DNA of 64,000 nt from Bradyrhizobium diazoefficiens USDA 110 (GCF_000011365.1 NC_004463.1:2714001-2778000), one strand, 5' to 3'. Counted from the first letter of the stretch, positions 45,620-54,523 are shown. Notes: a model not told the origin generated them from the letters alone. Program-made: numbers and translations.

Positions 45620-47416
45620 ATGCTTTCAAATCGTTTCAACCGCTGGACTGTCGCCGCCATCGCCCTCATGGGCACAGCGATCGCGACGGTCCCCGGCAGG
45701 GTCCTGGCGCAGACGCCGGATCATCCGTCCGATACGGCGGCGCAGTTTCCGACCCGGAACGATCTGAAGTCGCTCACGACCTCCGGCAGCTATCTCGCCG
45801 CCCGCCACGCCAGCGTCGAGCGCGACGCAACCTCGGCCGCCGCATTCTACCGCTCGGCGCTCCGCACCGATCCGAAGAACAACGAGCTGCTCGACCGTGC
45901 CTTCATCTCCTCGGTCGCCGACGGCGACATCGACGAAGCGGTCAAGCTCGCCGAGCGTGTCCTCACCATCGACAAGACCAACCGCGTCGCGCGCCTCGTC
46001 GTCGGTGTGCACGATCTCAAGATGAAGAAATACGCGACTGCGCAGACCAACATCAACCAGTCGATCCGCGGCCCCATCACCGATCTCGTCGCCACGCTGC
46101 TGTCGGGCTGGGCGGCCTATGGCGCCGGCGATTCCAAGGGTGCTGTCGCCACCATCGACAAGCTCGCCGGTCCGGAATGGTATCCGCTGTTCAAGGATCT
46201 CCACGCCGGCATGATCCTCGAACTCGCCGGCAAGGAGAAGGACGCCGGCACGCGCTTCGAGCGCGCCTACAAGCTCGACGATTCCATGCTGCGCGTCACC
46301 GAGGCCTATGCGCGCTGGCTGTCGCGCAACAAGGATGCGGCCGCCGCGACCACCGTCTACCAGGCCTTCGACAAGAAGCTCGCCCGCCATCCGCTGATCG
46401 TGGAAGGGCTGCGCGACACCAAGGCCGGCAAGAAGCTGCCGCCGCTGGTCGATTCCGCGCAGGCCGGCGCTGCCGAGGCCCTCTACGGCATCGGCGCCAC
46501 GCTGACCCGCCGCGGCGGCGAGGATCTGGCACTGGTCTATCTCCAGCTCTCGCTCTACCTCCAGCCGACCCATCCGCTGGCGCTGCTCTCGCTCGCCGAT
46601 CTCTATGAATCGGTGAAGCGGCCGCAGATGGCGATCAAGGTCTATGAGCGCGTGCCGTCGACCTCGCCGCTGAAGCGCAACGCGCAGATCCAGCTCGCCA
46701 TCGATCTGGATTCCGCCGACCGCACCGATGAGGCGATCAAGATCCTCAAGGGCGTCACGTCAGAGGATTCCAAGGATCTCGAAGCCATCATGGCGCTCGG
46801 CAACATCGAGCGCGGCCGCAAGAAGTTCGGCGACTGCGGCGCGACCTATTCGCAGGGCGTCGACGTGCTGCCGGCCGGCAACGACAAGGCCAACAGCGTC
46901 TGGTACTATTATCGCGGCATCTGCGAGGAGCGCTCCAAGCAGTGGGCCAAGGCCGAAGCCGACATGAAGAAGGCGCTCGAGCTGCAGCCCGACCAGCCGC
47001 ATGTCCTCAACTATCTCGGCTATTCCTGGATCGACCAGGGCGTGAACCTCGACGAAGGCATGAAGATGATCAAGCGCGCCGTCGAGCAGCGTCCCGACGA
47101 CGGCTACATCGTCGACTCGCTCGGCTGGGCTTACTACCGCATCGGCAACTACGAAGAGGCGGTGAAGAACCTCGAGCGCGCGATCGATCTCAAGCCCGAG
47201 GATCCCACCATCAACGATCACCTTGGCGATGCCTATTGGCGCGTCGGCCGCACGCTGGAAGCCAAATTCCAGTGGTCGCACGCCCGCGATCTCAAGCCCG
47301 AGCCGGATGAGCTTCCGAAGATCGAGGCCAAGATCGCCAACGGCCTCACCGAGGACAATTCGAACTCTTCGGCCGCGCAGGCGGAGAAGAAGAAGGACGA
47401 CGGCAAGGGCGGCTAA
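45620..47416 (+). CDS. exported tetratricopeptide repeat protein
   Basis: A 598-residue protein with an N-terminal Sec signal (cleavage probably after VLAQ, about residue 31) and at least eight TPR units. The clearest are near the C-terminus: NYLGYSWIDQGVNLDEGMKM, DSLGWAYYRIGNYEEAVKNL and DHLGDAYWRVGRTLEAKFQW. The tail is Lys/Asp-rich. TPR proteins are assembly scaffolds, and this one would act in the periplasm or at the outer membrane. ispE starts 28 bases downstream and may be co-transcribed. No partner can be named. Confidence 0.9.
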   Translation: MLSNRFNRWTVAAIALMGTAIATVPGRVLAQTPDHPSDTAAQFPTRNDLKSLTTSGSYLAARHASVERDATSAAAFYRSALRTDPKNNELLDRAFISSVADGDIDEAVKLAERVLTIDKTNRVARLVVGVHDLKMKKYATAQTNINQSIRGPITDLVATLLSGWAAYGAGDSKGAVATIDKLAGPEWYPLFKDLHAGMILELAGKEKDAGTRFERAYKLDDSMLRVTEAYARWLSRNKDAAAATTVYQAFDKKLARHPLIVEGLRDTKAGKKLPPLVDSAQAGAAEALYGIGATLTRRGGEDLALVYLQLSLYLQPTHPLALLSLADLYESVKRPQMAIKVYERVPSTSPLKRNAQIQLAIDLDSADRTDEAIKILKGVTSEDSKDLEAIMALGNIERGRKKFGDCGATYSQGVDVLPAGNDKANSVWYYYRGICEERSKQWAKAEADMKKALELQPDQPHVLNYLGYSWIDQGVNLDEGMKMIKRAVEQRPDDGYIVDSLGWAYYRIGNYEEAVKNLERAIDLKPEDPTINDHLGDAYWRVGRTLEAKFQWSHARDLKPEPDELPKIEAKIANGLTEDNSNSSAAQAEKKKDDGKGG

Positions 47417-47444
47417 GCTGAGTGAAGTTGGGGGCGTGTCGCCG

Positions 47445-48329
47445 ATGCCGGCGTTGATTGAAGAGGGGCGCGCGAAGGTCAATCTGAGCCTTCGCGTGGT
47501 CGGCCGTCGTGCCGACGGCTATCATGATCTCGAAAGCGTGGTGGCGTTTGCCGATTGCGCCGACCGGCTCACGTTGGAGCCGGGCGGCGAGCTGAAGCTC
47601 GCCACCACCGGGCCGCTGGCCGCAGCATGCGGCGATACTGCCGACAATCTCGTGTTCAAGGCCGCAAAGCTTCTGGCCGAGGCCGTGCCGAACCTGAAGC
47701 TGGGCGCCTTTGCGCTCGACAAGGTGCTGCCCGTCGCGGCCGGCATCGGCGGTGGCTCGGCGGATGCAGCGGCAGCGCTGCGGCTGCTGGCGCGTCTCAA
47801 CAACCTGTCGCTCGATGATCCCCGCCTCCAGAAGGTCGCGCTCGCGACCGGCGCCGACGTGCCGGTGTGCCTGTATTCGCGCGCCTGCGACATGACCGGC
47901 GTCGGCGAGCAGCTGCTGCCGCTCGCGCTGCCGAGCATGCCCTGCGTGATGGTCAATCCGCGCGTGCCGGTCGCGACCAAGGACGTGTTCCAGGCGCTGG
48001 GCCTGCGCAACGGCGAGCTGCTGGTCGGCGCCACCTCCGTCATCGGAGCCCCGGCCTGGCCGGAGGAGGGCGCCTCGATTGCCGACTGGGTCGAGGTTCT
48101 CGAAACCGTCGCCAACGACCTCGAAGCCCCCGCGATGCGCATCGAACCTGTCATCGGCGAGGTGCTGGAGGCGCTACGCGACTCCGCCGGCGTCAAGCTC
48201 GCCCGCATGTCCGGCTCGGGCGCGACCTGCTTTGCGATCTATGGCGCGCCGGCCGAGGCACATGCTGCCGCGGAAAAGATCCGGCGCGATCACCCCGGCT
48301 GGTGGGTGCATGCGGGGACGTTGAGCTAA
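47445..48329 (+). CDS. ispE: 4-diphosphocytidyl-2-C-methyl-D-erythritol kinase
   Basis: GHMP kinase of the MEP isoprenoid pathway. 294 residues. N-terminal EEGRAKVNLSLRVVGRR has the catalytic Lys11; the ATP loop GIGGGSADAA is at 100-109, GADVPVCLYS carries the catalytic Asp, and RMSGSGATCFAIY is motif 3. The ATG is chosen because GGGGG lies about nine bases upstream; a GTG three codons earlier is possible. Follows the TPR gene closely. Confidence 0.95.
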   Translation: MPALIEEGRAKVNLSLRVVGRRADGYHDLESVVAFADCADRLTLEPGGELKLATTGPLAAACGDTADNLVFKAAKLLAEAVPNLKLGAFALDKVLPVAAGIGGGSADAAAALRLLARLNNLSLDDPRLQKVALATGADVPVCLYSRACDMTGVGEQLLPLALPSMPCVMVNPRVPVATKDVFQALGLRNGELLVGATSVIGAPAWPEEGASIADWVEVLETVANDLEAPAMRIEPVIGEVLEALRDSAGVKLARMSGSGATCFAIYGAPAEAHAAAEKIRRDHPGWWVHAGTLS

Positions 48330-48351
48330 TTTAGGTATTTCTCCGACGACA

Positions 48352-48454
48352 CTGCCGTAGGGTGGGCAAAGGCGCGATAGCGCCGTGCCCAACATGCATC
48401 CAAGTGACGCGATCGAAGTGGTGGGCACGCTTCGCTTTGCCCACCCTACGGCAG
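48352..48454. repeat. 103-base repeat with 19-bp perfect terminal arms
   Basis: CTGCCGTAGGGTGGGCAAA at one end and its exact reverse complement at the other; inner arms GGTGGGCA/TGCCCACC add further pairing. It lies between convergent ispE and the hydrolase gene. Known intergenic repeat style (GTAGGGTGGGCAAAG) common in Bradyrhizobium. Confidence 0.85.
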
Positions 48455-48459
48455 TGGAG

Positions 48460-49338
48460 CTAACCCGCGCCGTCCTCGGCCAGCCCGAGAAACCGCCGGA
48501 TCTCACCCAACACCTCCTGCGGCTTGTCATGCTGCAGCCAGTGCCCCGCGCCGGCGATGGTCTCGACACGCGCCTGCGGGAAATAGCGCTCCAGGCCTGC
48601 GGCCCTGGCACCCGCCAGAAAGCTTTCGCCGGCATTCAGCAACAGCGTCGGGCAGGCGATGCGCGACCAGAGTTCGACGTGATCGTCCGGCCAGAGCCGG
48701 TGCGGCGCAGAGGCGCGCTGGTAGGGATCGAACTTCCAGCTATAGGTGCCGTCCTCGTTCCGTCGCGCGCCGTGCGTTGCAAGATGCAGCGCGAGGTCGC
48801 GGGAGAGCCGCCTGTTGTGAAGCACCATCTGCGCTGCGGCATCCGCGAGGGTGGAATAGCGGCGCGGCGTGCGGTCGTGCAGCTTGTCGAGCTGGCCGAC
48901 CCATTTGCTGATGCGCTCGTGCGCCGGCGGCTTCGGCGCGTCCGGCAACATGGTCACGCCGTCGAGCACGACCAGCTTCGCGACCTGCTCGGGGAACGAT
49001 CCTGTAAAGATCAGGCTCACCATGCCGCCCATCGAATGGCCGACGAGAGTCACTTGAGGCGCTGCGACGCCGCGGACGAGCTGGGCGAGATCGTACACAT
49101 ATTCCGTCAGCGCGTAGCTGCCGCCCTTGGTCCAGTCGGAATCGCCGTGGCCGCGCAGGTCGGGCGCCAGCACGTGAAAATGCGGTTGCAGCGATCTGGC
49201 GATGACGTCCCAGCTGCGGCAATGATCGCGGCCGCCGTGGACCAGGATGAGCGGCGGCGCGCCCTCGTTGCCCCAATCGGCATAATGCAGCCGCAGGCCG
49301 TGCGATTCATAGAAGCGGCTTTGCGGGGCGCTAGCCAT
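48460..49338 (-). CDS. alpha/beta hydrolase
   Basis: A 292-residue alpha/beta hydrolase fold enzyme. The oxyanion motif LILVHGGRDHCRSWD is near residue 30, the nucleophile Ser102 is in VGHSMGG, and the catalytic His is in AGHWLQHD near residue 267. Esterase, lipase or C-C hydrolase activity cannot be distinguished. The first eight bases overlap the end of the LysE gene upstream, implying translational coupling. Confidence 0.88.
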   Translation of the reverse strand: MASAPQSRFYESHGLRLHYADWGNEGAPPLILVHGGRDHCRSWDVIARSLQPHFHVLAPDLRGHGDSDWTKGGSYALTEYVYDLAQLVRGVAAPQVTLVGHSMGGMVSLIFTGSFPEQVAKLVVLDGVTMLPDAPKPPAHERISKWVGQLDKLHDRTPRRYSTLADAAAQMVLHNRRLSRDLALHLATHGARRNEDGTYSWKFDPYQRASAPHRLWPDDHVELWSRIACPTLLLNAGESFLAGARAAGLERYFPQARVETIAGAGHWLQHDKPQEVLGEIRRFLGLAEDGAG

Positions 49339-49963
49339 TTGCCGGCCGCCGCGCCAGCGCGAGCGAGAGTCCGAGGCCCGCGATGAAGACGCCGGAGCCC
49401 TGGGTGAGGCGCCGCATCAGGTGCGGCCGTCCGATCAGTTGCGTGCGCGTCGCGGACGCCATCAGCACCACGACGACATCGGCGAGCGTGTTTAGCGTCA
49501 CCGAGATCGCGCCGAGCACGATGAATTGCAGCGTGGGGTTCGATCCCATGGGATCGAGGAATTGCGGAATGAAGGCGAGGAAGAACGCCGCGGTCTTCGG
49601 GTTCAGCGCCTCGACCAGCACGCCGTCGCGGAATGCGCGCCTGTCGCCGACGGGCTCGCTTTCGAGCGACAGTGCGCGGCCGGCGCTACGAAACGTCTTG
49701 ATGCCGAGCCAGACCAGATAGAGCGCGCCGACGAATTTGACGGCGCCAAACAGCTCGGCGCTGGCGAGAATGATGGCGGAGATGCCGAGACTGCCGGCGA
49801 CGACATGAACCAGCCCGCCCAGCGCCGTGCCTGCGGTCGAGGCAAAGCCGCTGCCGCGCCCCTCGGACAAGGTCCGCGCCGCCACGTAGAAAATGCCGGG
49901 GCCGGGAATGGCGGCAATGAGAGATGCCGCGGCAAGGAACAGCCAGAAATTCGTGTCGGTCAT
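49331..49963 (-). CDS. LysE family translocator
   Basis: A 210-residue inner-membrane exporter of the LysE/RhtB family with about six TM helices. The signature is AAIPGPGIFYVAARTLSEGRGSGF near the N-terminus, followed by GALYLVWLGIKTFR and EALNPKTAAFFLAFIPQFLD. Family members export amino acids or related metabolites. Coupled by an eight-base overlap to the hydrolase gene, whose product may act on the same compound. Confidence 0.9.
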   Translation of the reverse strand: MTDTNFWLFLAAASLIAAIPGPGIFYVAARTLSEGRGSGFASTAGTALGGLVHVVAGSLGISAIILASAELFGAVKFVGALYLVWLGIKTFRSAGRALSLESEPVGDRRAFRDGVLVEALNPKTAAFFLAFIPQFLDPMGSNPTLQFIVLGAISVTLNTLADVVVVLMASATRTQLIGRPHLMRRLTQGSGVFIAGLGLSLALARRPANG

Positions 49964-50007
49964 CCTGCTGTCGTAGCGATGCTTGGGGCGATTGCAAGGC
50001 CCGTCGT

Positions 50008-51270
50008 TTAGTCCATCCGGCGGAAGATCACGCAGGCATTCACCCCGCCGAAGCCAAATCCGTTGGAGATGGCGTGCCGCATCGGCATCGGCCGCGCGCT
50101 ACCTGAGACGATGTCGATGCCATCAGCGCTCGCGTCGGGGTTCTCGAAATTGAGCGTCGGCGGCGCGACCTGATCGCGCAAGGCGAGCACGGTGAAGATC
50201 GCCTCCAGCCCGCCGGCGGCGCCGAGCAGATGGCCGGTGGCCGATTTGGTCGCGCTCACCGCGATGCTGCGGCTACGGCCGAACAGCGCGCCGATCGCGC
50301 CAAGCTCGCTTTCGTCACCGGCGGGCGTCGACGTCGCATGCGCGTTCAGGTGCTGCAATTCGCCGGGCTCAAGCCGCGCCTGCCGCAGTGTGATCTCCAT
50401 GGCGCGGCGCGCGCCGTCGCCATCGGGCGGCCCCGACGTCATGTGGTAGGCGTCCGCCGTCGTGCCGTATCCGACGATCTCCGCGATCGGTGTCGCGCCG
50501 CGCGCCAGCGCATGCTCGAGCGTCTCGATCACCAGGATGCCGGCGCCTTCGCCCATGACGAAGCCGTCGCGGTCGCGATCGAACGGGCGCGAGGCGCGCC
50601 TCGGCTCCTCGTTGAAGGAGCTCGACAGCGCGCGCGCCGCGGCGAAGCCGCCGAGGCTGACGATGTCGATGCAGGCCTCCGCGCCGCCGCAGATCGCCAC
50701 ATCGGCCTCGCCGGCGCGGATCATGCGCGCGGCATCGCCGATCGCCTGGACGCTGGCGGCGCAGGCCGTGACCGGCGTTCCCAGCGGTCCCTTGTAGCCG
50801 TATTTGATCGAGACGTGGCCGGCGGCGAGATTGGCGAGGAACGAGGGGATCGTGAATGGCGAGAGCCGGCGCACGCCGCGCTGCTCGGTGATGCGCACTG
50901 CCTCCGCCATCGCCGGAAAGCCGCCGACGCCGGAGCCGATGACCGTCGCGGTCCGTTCCAGCGCGCTCGCGTCCTGCGGTGTCCATCCGGCCTGTGCGAC
51001 CGCTTCGGCGGTGGCGAGCAGCGCGAACAGGATGAAGCGGTCCATCTTGCGCTGGTCTTTCGGCGCGGCGGCCTGCGCGGGATCGAAGCCGCCGTCCGCA
51101 TCGCCGGCCTTGTCGGGCACGAGGCCCGCGATGCGCGCGGGGAGCGCCTGCGCCCATTCGGGCAGGGGACGCAGCCCGCTTTGGCCTGCCAGCAGCCGGC
51201 GCCAGGACAGTTCGACACCGCAGGCGAGCGGCGACACCGCGCCCATTCCCGTCACGACGATACGACGCAT
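50008..51270 (-). CDS. beta-ketoacyl-ACP synthase, FabF-like
   Basis: A 420-residue ketosynthase of the FabF (KAS II) type, elongating acyl chains on ACP. Catalytic triad Cys170 (TACAAS), His311 (NAHATSTP) and His347 (SATGHLLG) are all in place. The ATG gives MRRIVVTGMGAVSP, the standard N-terminus. It starts one base after the hxlR stop codon and lacks the acpP/fabG neighbours of the main fab cluster, so it is an extra, regulated copy, perhaps for a specialised lipid or secondary product. Confidence 0.92.
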   Translation of the reverse strand: MRRIVVTGMGAVSPLACGVELSWRRLLAGQSGLRPLPEWAQALPARIAGLVPDKAGDADGGFDPAQAAAPKDQRKMDRFILFALLATAEAVAQAGWTPQDASALERTATVIGSGVGGFPAMAEAVRITEQRGVRRLSPFTIPSFLANLAAGHVSIKYGYKGPLGTPVTACAASVQAIGDAARMIRAGEADVAICGGAEACIDIVSLGGFAAARALSSSFNEEPRRASRPFDRDRDGFVMGEGAGILVIETLEHALARGATPIAEIVGYGTTADAYHMTSGPPDGDGARRAMEITLRQARLEPGELQHLNAHATSTPAGDESELGAIGALFGRSRSIAVSATKSATGHLLGAAGGLEAIFTVLALRDQVAPPTLNFENPDASADGIDIVSGSARPMPMRHAISNGFGFGGVNACVIFRRMD

Positions 51271-51271
51271 A

Positions 51272-51787
51272 TCAGTCTCCAGCCGGCGCAATGGCCGGGT
51301 TCATGGCCTTGAGCGAAGCGAGCCGTTTGCGCATCCCGCGGCTGGCGCGCGGCCCAGCGATGATGACCGCATTGTCGAGCGTGATCGGCTGCATGTCGGC
51401 GGCATCGACCACGACCGGGTCGAACGGACGGCGATCGGCCCGGCTCGCCAGCAGAATGGATTCACCCTTCGGTGCGAGATGCCTGTTGCCCCAGGCGAGC
51501 AGCGCGGCGACCACGGGGAAGAAATCCCGCGCCTTGTCCGTCAGCACATATTCGTAACGCGGTGGCCGCTCGCTGTAACGGCGGCGGACGAACATGCCTG
51601 ACGCGGTGAGATGGGCGAGACGCCGCGACAGGATGTTCGGCGCGATCCCGAGATTTTGCGAGAACTCGTCGAACTTCGTCGCGCCCTGGAACGCATCCCG
51701 CAGGATCAATATGCTCCACCATTCGCCGACCGTCTCCACGGCGCGGCCGACCGGGCATTCCAGGATGGAGGGGGATTTGGGCTGCAT
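51272..51787 (-). CDS. HxlR family transcriptional regulator
   Basis: A 171-residue HxlR-type winged-helix regulator. CPVGRAVETVGEWWSILILRDAF near residue 11 carries the conserved Cys, and NILSRRLAHLTASGMFVRR is the recognition and wing region, followed by YVLTDKARDFFPVV. The C-terminal 60 residues are an addition beyond the HTH. Precedes the ketosynthase gene by one base (same operon). A 25-base palindrome lies 17 bases upstream of its start codon, so it probably represses this operon. Confidence 0.92.
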   Translation of the reverse strand: MQPKSPSILECPVGRAVETVGEWWSILILRDAFQGATKFDEFSQNLGIAPNILSRRLAHLTASGMFVRRRYSERPPRYEYVLTDKARDFFPVVAALLAWGNRHLAPKGESILLASRADRRPFDPVVVDAADMQPITLDNAVIIAGPRASRGMRKRLASLKAMNPAIAPAGD

Positions 51788-51803
51788 GGCGGGAGGATAG
51801 GAG

Positions 51804-51828
51804 AGTAACTTGCAAAATGCAAGTTACT
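51804..51828. promoter_or_regulatory. 25-base palindrome, candidate HxlR operator
   Basis: AGTAACTTGCA and its exact reverse complement separated by AAA, directly upstream of hxlR. GTAACTTG-type dyads are usual for HxlR regulators. Expected to mediate autoregulation of hxlR and the ketosynthase gene. Confidence 0.75.
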
Positions 51829-51929
51829 AGGTGAGCAGCTTCATCGCGCGCGGGCGAGTTGTGCGATTGCGAACCTGTCTCTGTGATTTGAAAATGCGAA
51901 TTGGCGAGCAGGGCTTGCGCGCCTTGCTC

Positions 51930-52010
51930 CGTCGTTGCGAGCGCAGCGAAGCAATCCAGACCGTTTCCGCGGAGGGACTCTGGATTGCTTCGCTGCGCTC
52001 GCAATGACGA
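51930..52010. repeat. intergenic palindromic repeat, TTGCGAGCG family
   Basis: Arms of 26 bases beginning TTGCGAGCGCAGCGAAGC and ending GCTTCGCTGCGCTCGCAA around a 21-base centre. Second copy at 63106-63185. Confidence 0.85.
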
Positions 52011-52040
52011 TCTGGGGGCAATGCGCACTGATCGAACACC

Positions 52041-52151
52041 GTCACCCTGAGGTGCTCGCCTCTTCGGCGAGCCTCGAAGGGCGACGGCCCGGGCCGTGCA
52101 GGCTCCCGGCGCGATGCTTCGCATCGCGCCACTCGCGCCTCAGGATGACGG
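52041..52151. repeat. intergenic palindromic repeat, CCTGAGGTGC family
   Basis: Starts GTCACCCTGAGGTGCTCGCC with the hairpin GCTCGCCTCTTCGGCGAGC, and ends CCTCAGGATGACGG. Same family as 27011-27157. Confidence 0.8.
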
Positions 52152-52185
52152 GGTTGATAGCAGAAGCAGAAAGACCCTCAGGCCG

Positions 52186-53193
52186 CTAATGCGACCGCGC
52201 CAGGCAGAACGCCACGACCTGCTCCAGCGCGCTCTTCATCGGCGACGACGGGAACAGCGCCAGCGCGTCCACCGCCATGGCGCCGTAGTGCTGGGCGCGG
52301 CTCAGCGTGTCCTCGAGCGCGCGGTGCTTGTTCATCAGGCCGATGGCGTGGTCGAGGTCGGTATCGCCGATCTCGCCGCGCTCCAGCGCCTTGATCCAGA
52401 AGGCGCGCTCGGTGTCGTTGCCGCGGCGGAAGGCGAGCACGACCGGCAGCGTGATCTTGCCCTCGCGGAAATCGTCGCCGGTGTTCTTGCCGAGCTTGGC
52501 GCTCTTGCCGCCATAGTCGAGCACGTCATCGACGAGCTGGAAGGCGATGCCGAGATTCATGCCGACCGAGCGGCAGGCGGTCTGCTCCGCCTTCGGGCGG
52601 TTCGCGATCACGGGGCCGACCTCGCAGGCGGCCGCGAACAGCTCGGCGGTCTTGCCGCGGATCACGGCGAGATATTCGTCCTCGGTGGTCGCGGTGTTCT
52701 TGGCGGCCGCAAGCTGCATCACCTCGCCCTCGGCGATGGTGGCGGCCGCCGCGGAAAGAATGTCGAGCGCGCGGAGCGAGCCGACCTCGACCATCATGCG
52801 AAACGCCTGGCCGAGCAGGAAGTCGCCGACCAGCACGCTCGCCTCATTGCCCCAGAGCATGCGCGCCGACAGCTTGCCGCGGCGCATCTCGCTCTCGTCC
52901 ACGACGTCGTCATGGAGCAGGGTGGCGGTGTGCATGAACTCGACGGAGGCCGCCAGCTTGATGTGGCCGTCGCCGGTGTAGCCGGCAAGGTTCGCCATGG
53001 CGAGCGTCAGCATCGGCCGCAGGCGTTTGCCCCCGGAGGAGATCAGATGGTTGGCGACCTCCGGGATCATGGTTACGTCGGAACCGGTCCGCGACAGGAT
53101 CGTGGCGTTGACGCGCTCCATGTCACCGGCGACAAGGGCAACCAGCTCTTCGATCGACGCGCCGGGAGTTTCGAAAGGTACGATGACGGCCAC
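52186..53193 (-). CDS. ispB: octaprenyl/polyprenyl diphosphate synthase
   Basis: Trans-prenyltransferase that builds the ubiquinone side chain. 335 residues. First Asp-rich motif DDVVD at 95-99, second DDVLD at 222-226, with GGKRLRPML before the first. The GTG giving (M)AVIVPFETPG is preferred since GGAG lies six bases upstream; a TTG four codons earlier is possible. Chain length (8 to 10 isoprenes) cannot be read directly. Divergent from the DUF2007 gene. Confidence 0.93.
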   Translation of the reverse strand: MAVIVPFETPGASIEELVALVAGDMERVNATILSRTGSDVTMIPEVANHLISSGGKRLRPMLTLAMANLAGYTGDGHIKLAASVEFMHTATLLHDDVVDESEMRRGKLSARMLWGNEASVLVGDFLLGQAFRMMVEVGSLRALDILSAAAATIAEGEVMQLAAAKNTATTEDEYLAVIRGKTAELFAAACEVGPVIANRPKAEQTACRSVGMNLGIAFQLVDDVLDYGGKSAKLGKNTGDDFREGKITLPVVLAFRRGNDTERAFWIKALERGEIGDTDLDHAIGLMNKHRALEDTLSRAQHYGAMAVDALALFPSSPMKSALEQVVAFCLARSH

Positions 53194-53325
53194 GCCGGTC
53201 TCCAATATTTGCCCCGGAAGGGCTATTCTGATGGAAATACAATAGAAACTGGAGGCGGACGCGGCAAGTGCCGCGGAACCATTGACATTTGCCGCTTAAC
53301 CCCTTTCAGGCAGGAGACCTGCGTT

Positions 53326-53553
53326 TTGCGTGAACTGGTTCGGACCAACGATATGGTGCTGGTGTCGGCGATCGGCGCGCTGCTCGACGGCGCCAATATC
53401 CATCATCTGGTGCTGGACCAGAACATGAGCATCATCGAGGGCTCGCTCGGCATTTTGCCGCGGCGGATCCTGGTCCATGAGGACGACGCCCAGGAGGCCC
53501 GGCAGCTCCTGACCGAGGCGGGGCTCAGCCACGAACTGCGCGGCGATGATTGA
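53326..53553 (+). CDS. DUF2007 small protein
   Basis: A 75-residue protein of the DUF2007 family (putative signal-transducing, PII-like small fold): LVRTNDMVLVSAIGALLDG, then HHLVLDQNMSIIEGSLG and RRILVHEDDAQEARQLL. The TTG start is chosen because AGGAG lies nine bases upstream and translation then begins at the family N-terminus. Its last eight bases overlap the start of the methyltransferase gene, so the two are translationally coupled. Confidence 0.82.
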   Translation: MRELVRTNDMVLVSAIGALLDGANIHHLVLDQNMSIIEGSLGILPRRILVHEDDAQEARQLLTEAGLSHELRGDD

Positions 53554-54307
53554 GGCCGACATCACCGAGGACGCCTTTCTCGGCGGCCAGTTGCGGCTGA
53601 AGCAGAAGCGGTCCGGGCATCGCGCCGGGCATGACGCCATCCTGCTCGCGGCGGCGACGGAGGCGAGAGCGGGCGACCGCGTGGTCGATCTCGGCGCCGG
53701 CATCGGCACGGCCGGGCTGGCGCTTGGCCGGCGCGTGGCGGGGATCAGGCTCAGCCTGGTCGAGATCGATCCGGAACTGGCGGAGCTCGCGCGCGCCAAT
53801 GCGGCGGCGAACGCGATTGCCGCCGAGACGATCGTGCTCGACGTCACGGCCGATGCGCAGGCTTTCGTGGCACATGGGCTCGTGCCCGACAGCGTCGATA
53901 GTGTGCTGATGAACCCGCCCTTCAACGATCCGGTGCGCCATCGCGGCTCGCCGGACCAGGCGCGCCATATCGCGCATGTGGCGACGGAGGAGACGCTGCA
54001 TGCGTGGGTGCATGCAGCGCGGCGTATCCTCCGGTCGAACGGTGTGCTGACGTTGATCTGGCGCGCGGATGGAATCGCCGAGATTTTGGCAGCGCTGTCA
54101 CGCGGCTTCGGCAGCCTTGCGATCCTGCCGGTTCATGGCGAAGCGGGACGGCCCGCGATCCGCGTGCTGGTGCGCGCGATCAAAGGCGGCAGGGCGCCGA
54201 CGCGCCTGCTGCCGGGCCTCATGCTTAACGAAGAGTCACACGTGCCTAAAAAAGAGGTGACGGATATTCTGGAGGGAAGGGCAGTCTTGCCGCTGGCGGA
54301 GCTGTGA
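53546..54307 (+). CDS. TrmN6-like tRNA1(Val) adenine-N6 methyltransferase
   Basis: A 253-residue SAM-dependent methyltransferase. DLGAGIGTAGLALG near residue 50 binds SAM, and NPPFND at 123-128 is the catalytic motif of N6-adenine enzymes of the TrmN6/YfiC group, which methylate A37 of tRNA-Val. AGHDAILLAAA matches the same family. The exact substrate is inferred. Coupled to the DUF2007 gene by overlap. Confidence 0.85.
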   Translation: MIEADITEDAFLGGQLRLKQKRSGHRAGHDAILLAAATEARAGDRVVDLGAGIGTAGLALGRRVAGIRLSLVEIDPELAELARANAAANAIAAETIVLDVTADAQAFVAHGLVPDSVDSVLMNPPFNDPVRHRGSPDQARHIAHVATEETLHAWVHAARRILRSNGVLTLIWRADGIAEILAALSRGFGSLAILPVHGEAGRPAIRVLVRAIKGGRAPTRLLPGLMLNEESHVPKKEVTDILEGRAVLPLAEL

Positions 54308-54311
54308 CGGC

Positions 54312-54410
54312 CTACTGCGGCAGCGATTCCGACTGCTGTTCTTGCGGGGACGTAAAGCGAATCGCCGTGAAAAGCGCACCGATCAGCATCAACAGCAGAT
54401 AGATCTTCAT
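54312..54410 (-). CDS. 32-residue single-TM small protein
   Basis: A short ORF encoding MKIYLLLMLIGALFTAIRF followed by a polar Gln/Ser-rich tail. The first 17 residues form one membrane helix. The reverse strand reads GCGGAGGAAACGCC before the ATG, a strong ribosome-binding site at good spacing, which is the main support. It is convergent with the methyltransferase gene and divergent from the S49 peptidase gene. Function unknown. Confidence 0.55.
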   Translation of the reverse strand: MKIYLLLMLIGALFTAIRFTSPQEQQSESLPQ

Positions 54411-54523
54411 GGCGTTTCCTCCGCTGCTTCATTGCAGCTTCCCGACGGGAATTCTGCAAAACACGTTCCAGGCACTTTCAATGACAGTCGCGTGATAAAA
54501 AATGGTTAAACAGAGGTAACGGC

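Larger units (their letters stand above)
51788..52185. other. 398-base gene-free stretch
   Basis: Upstream of hxlR and downstream of the polyprenyl synthase gene. Contains the HxlR-type palindrome (51804-51828) and two unrelated palindromic repeats (51930-52010 and 52041-52151) in tandem. Confidence 0.8.
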
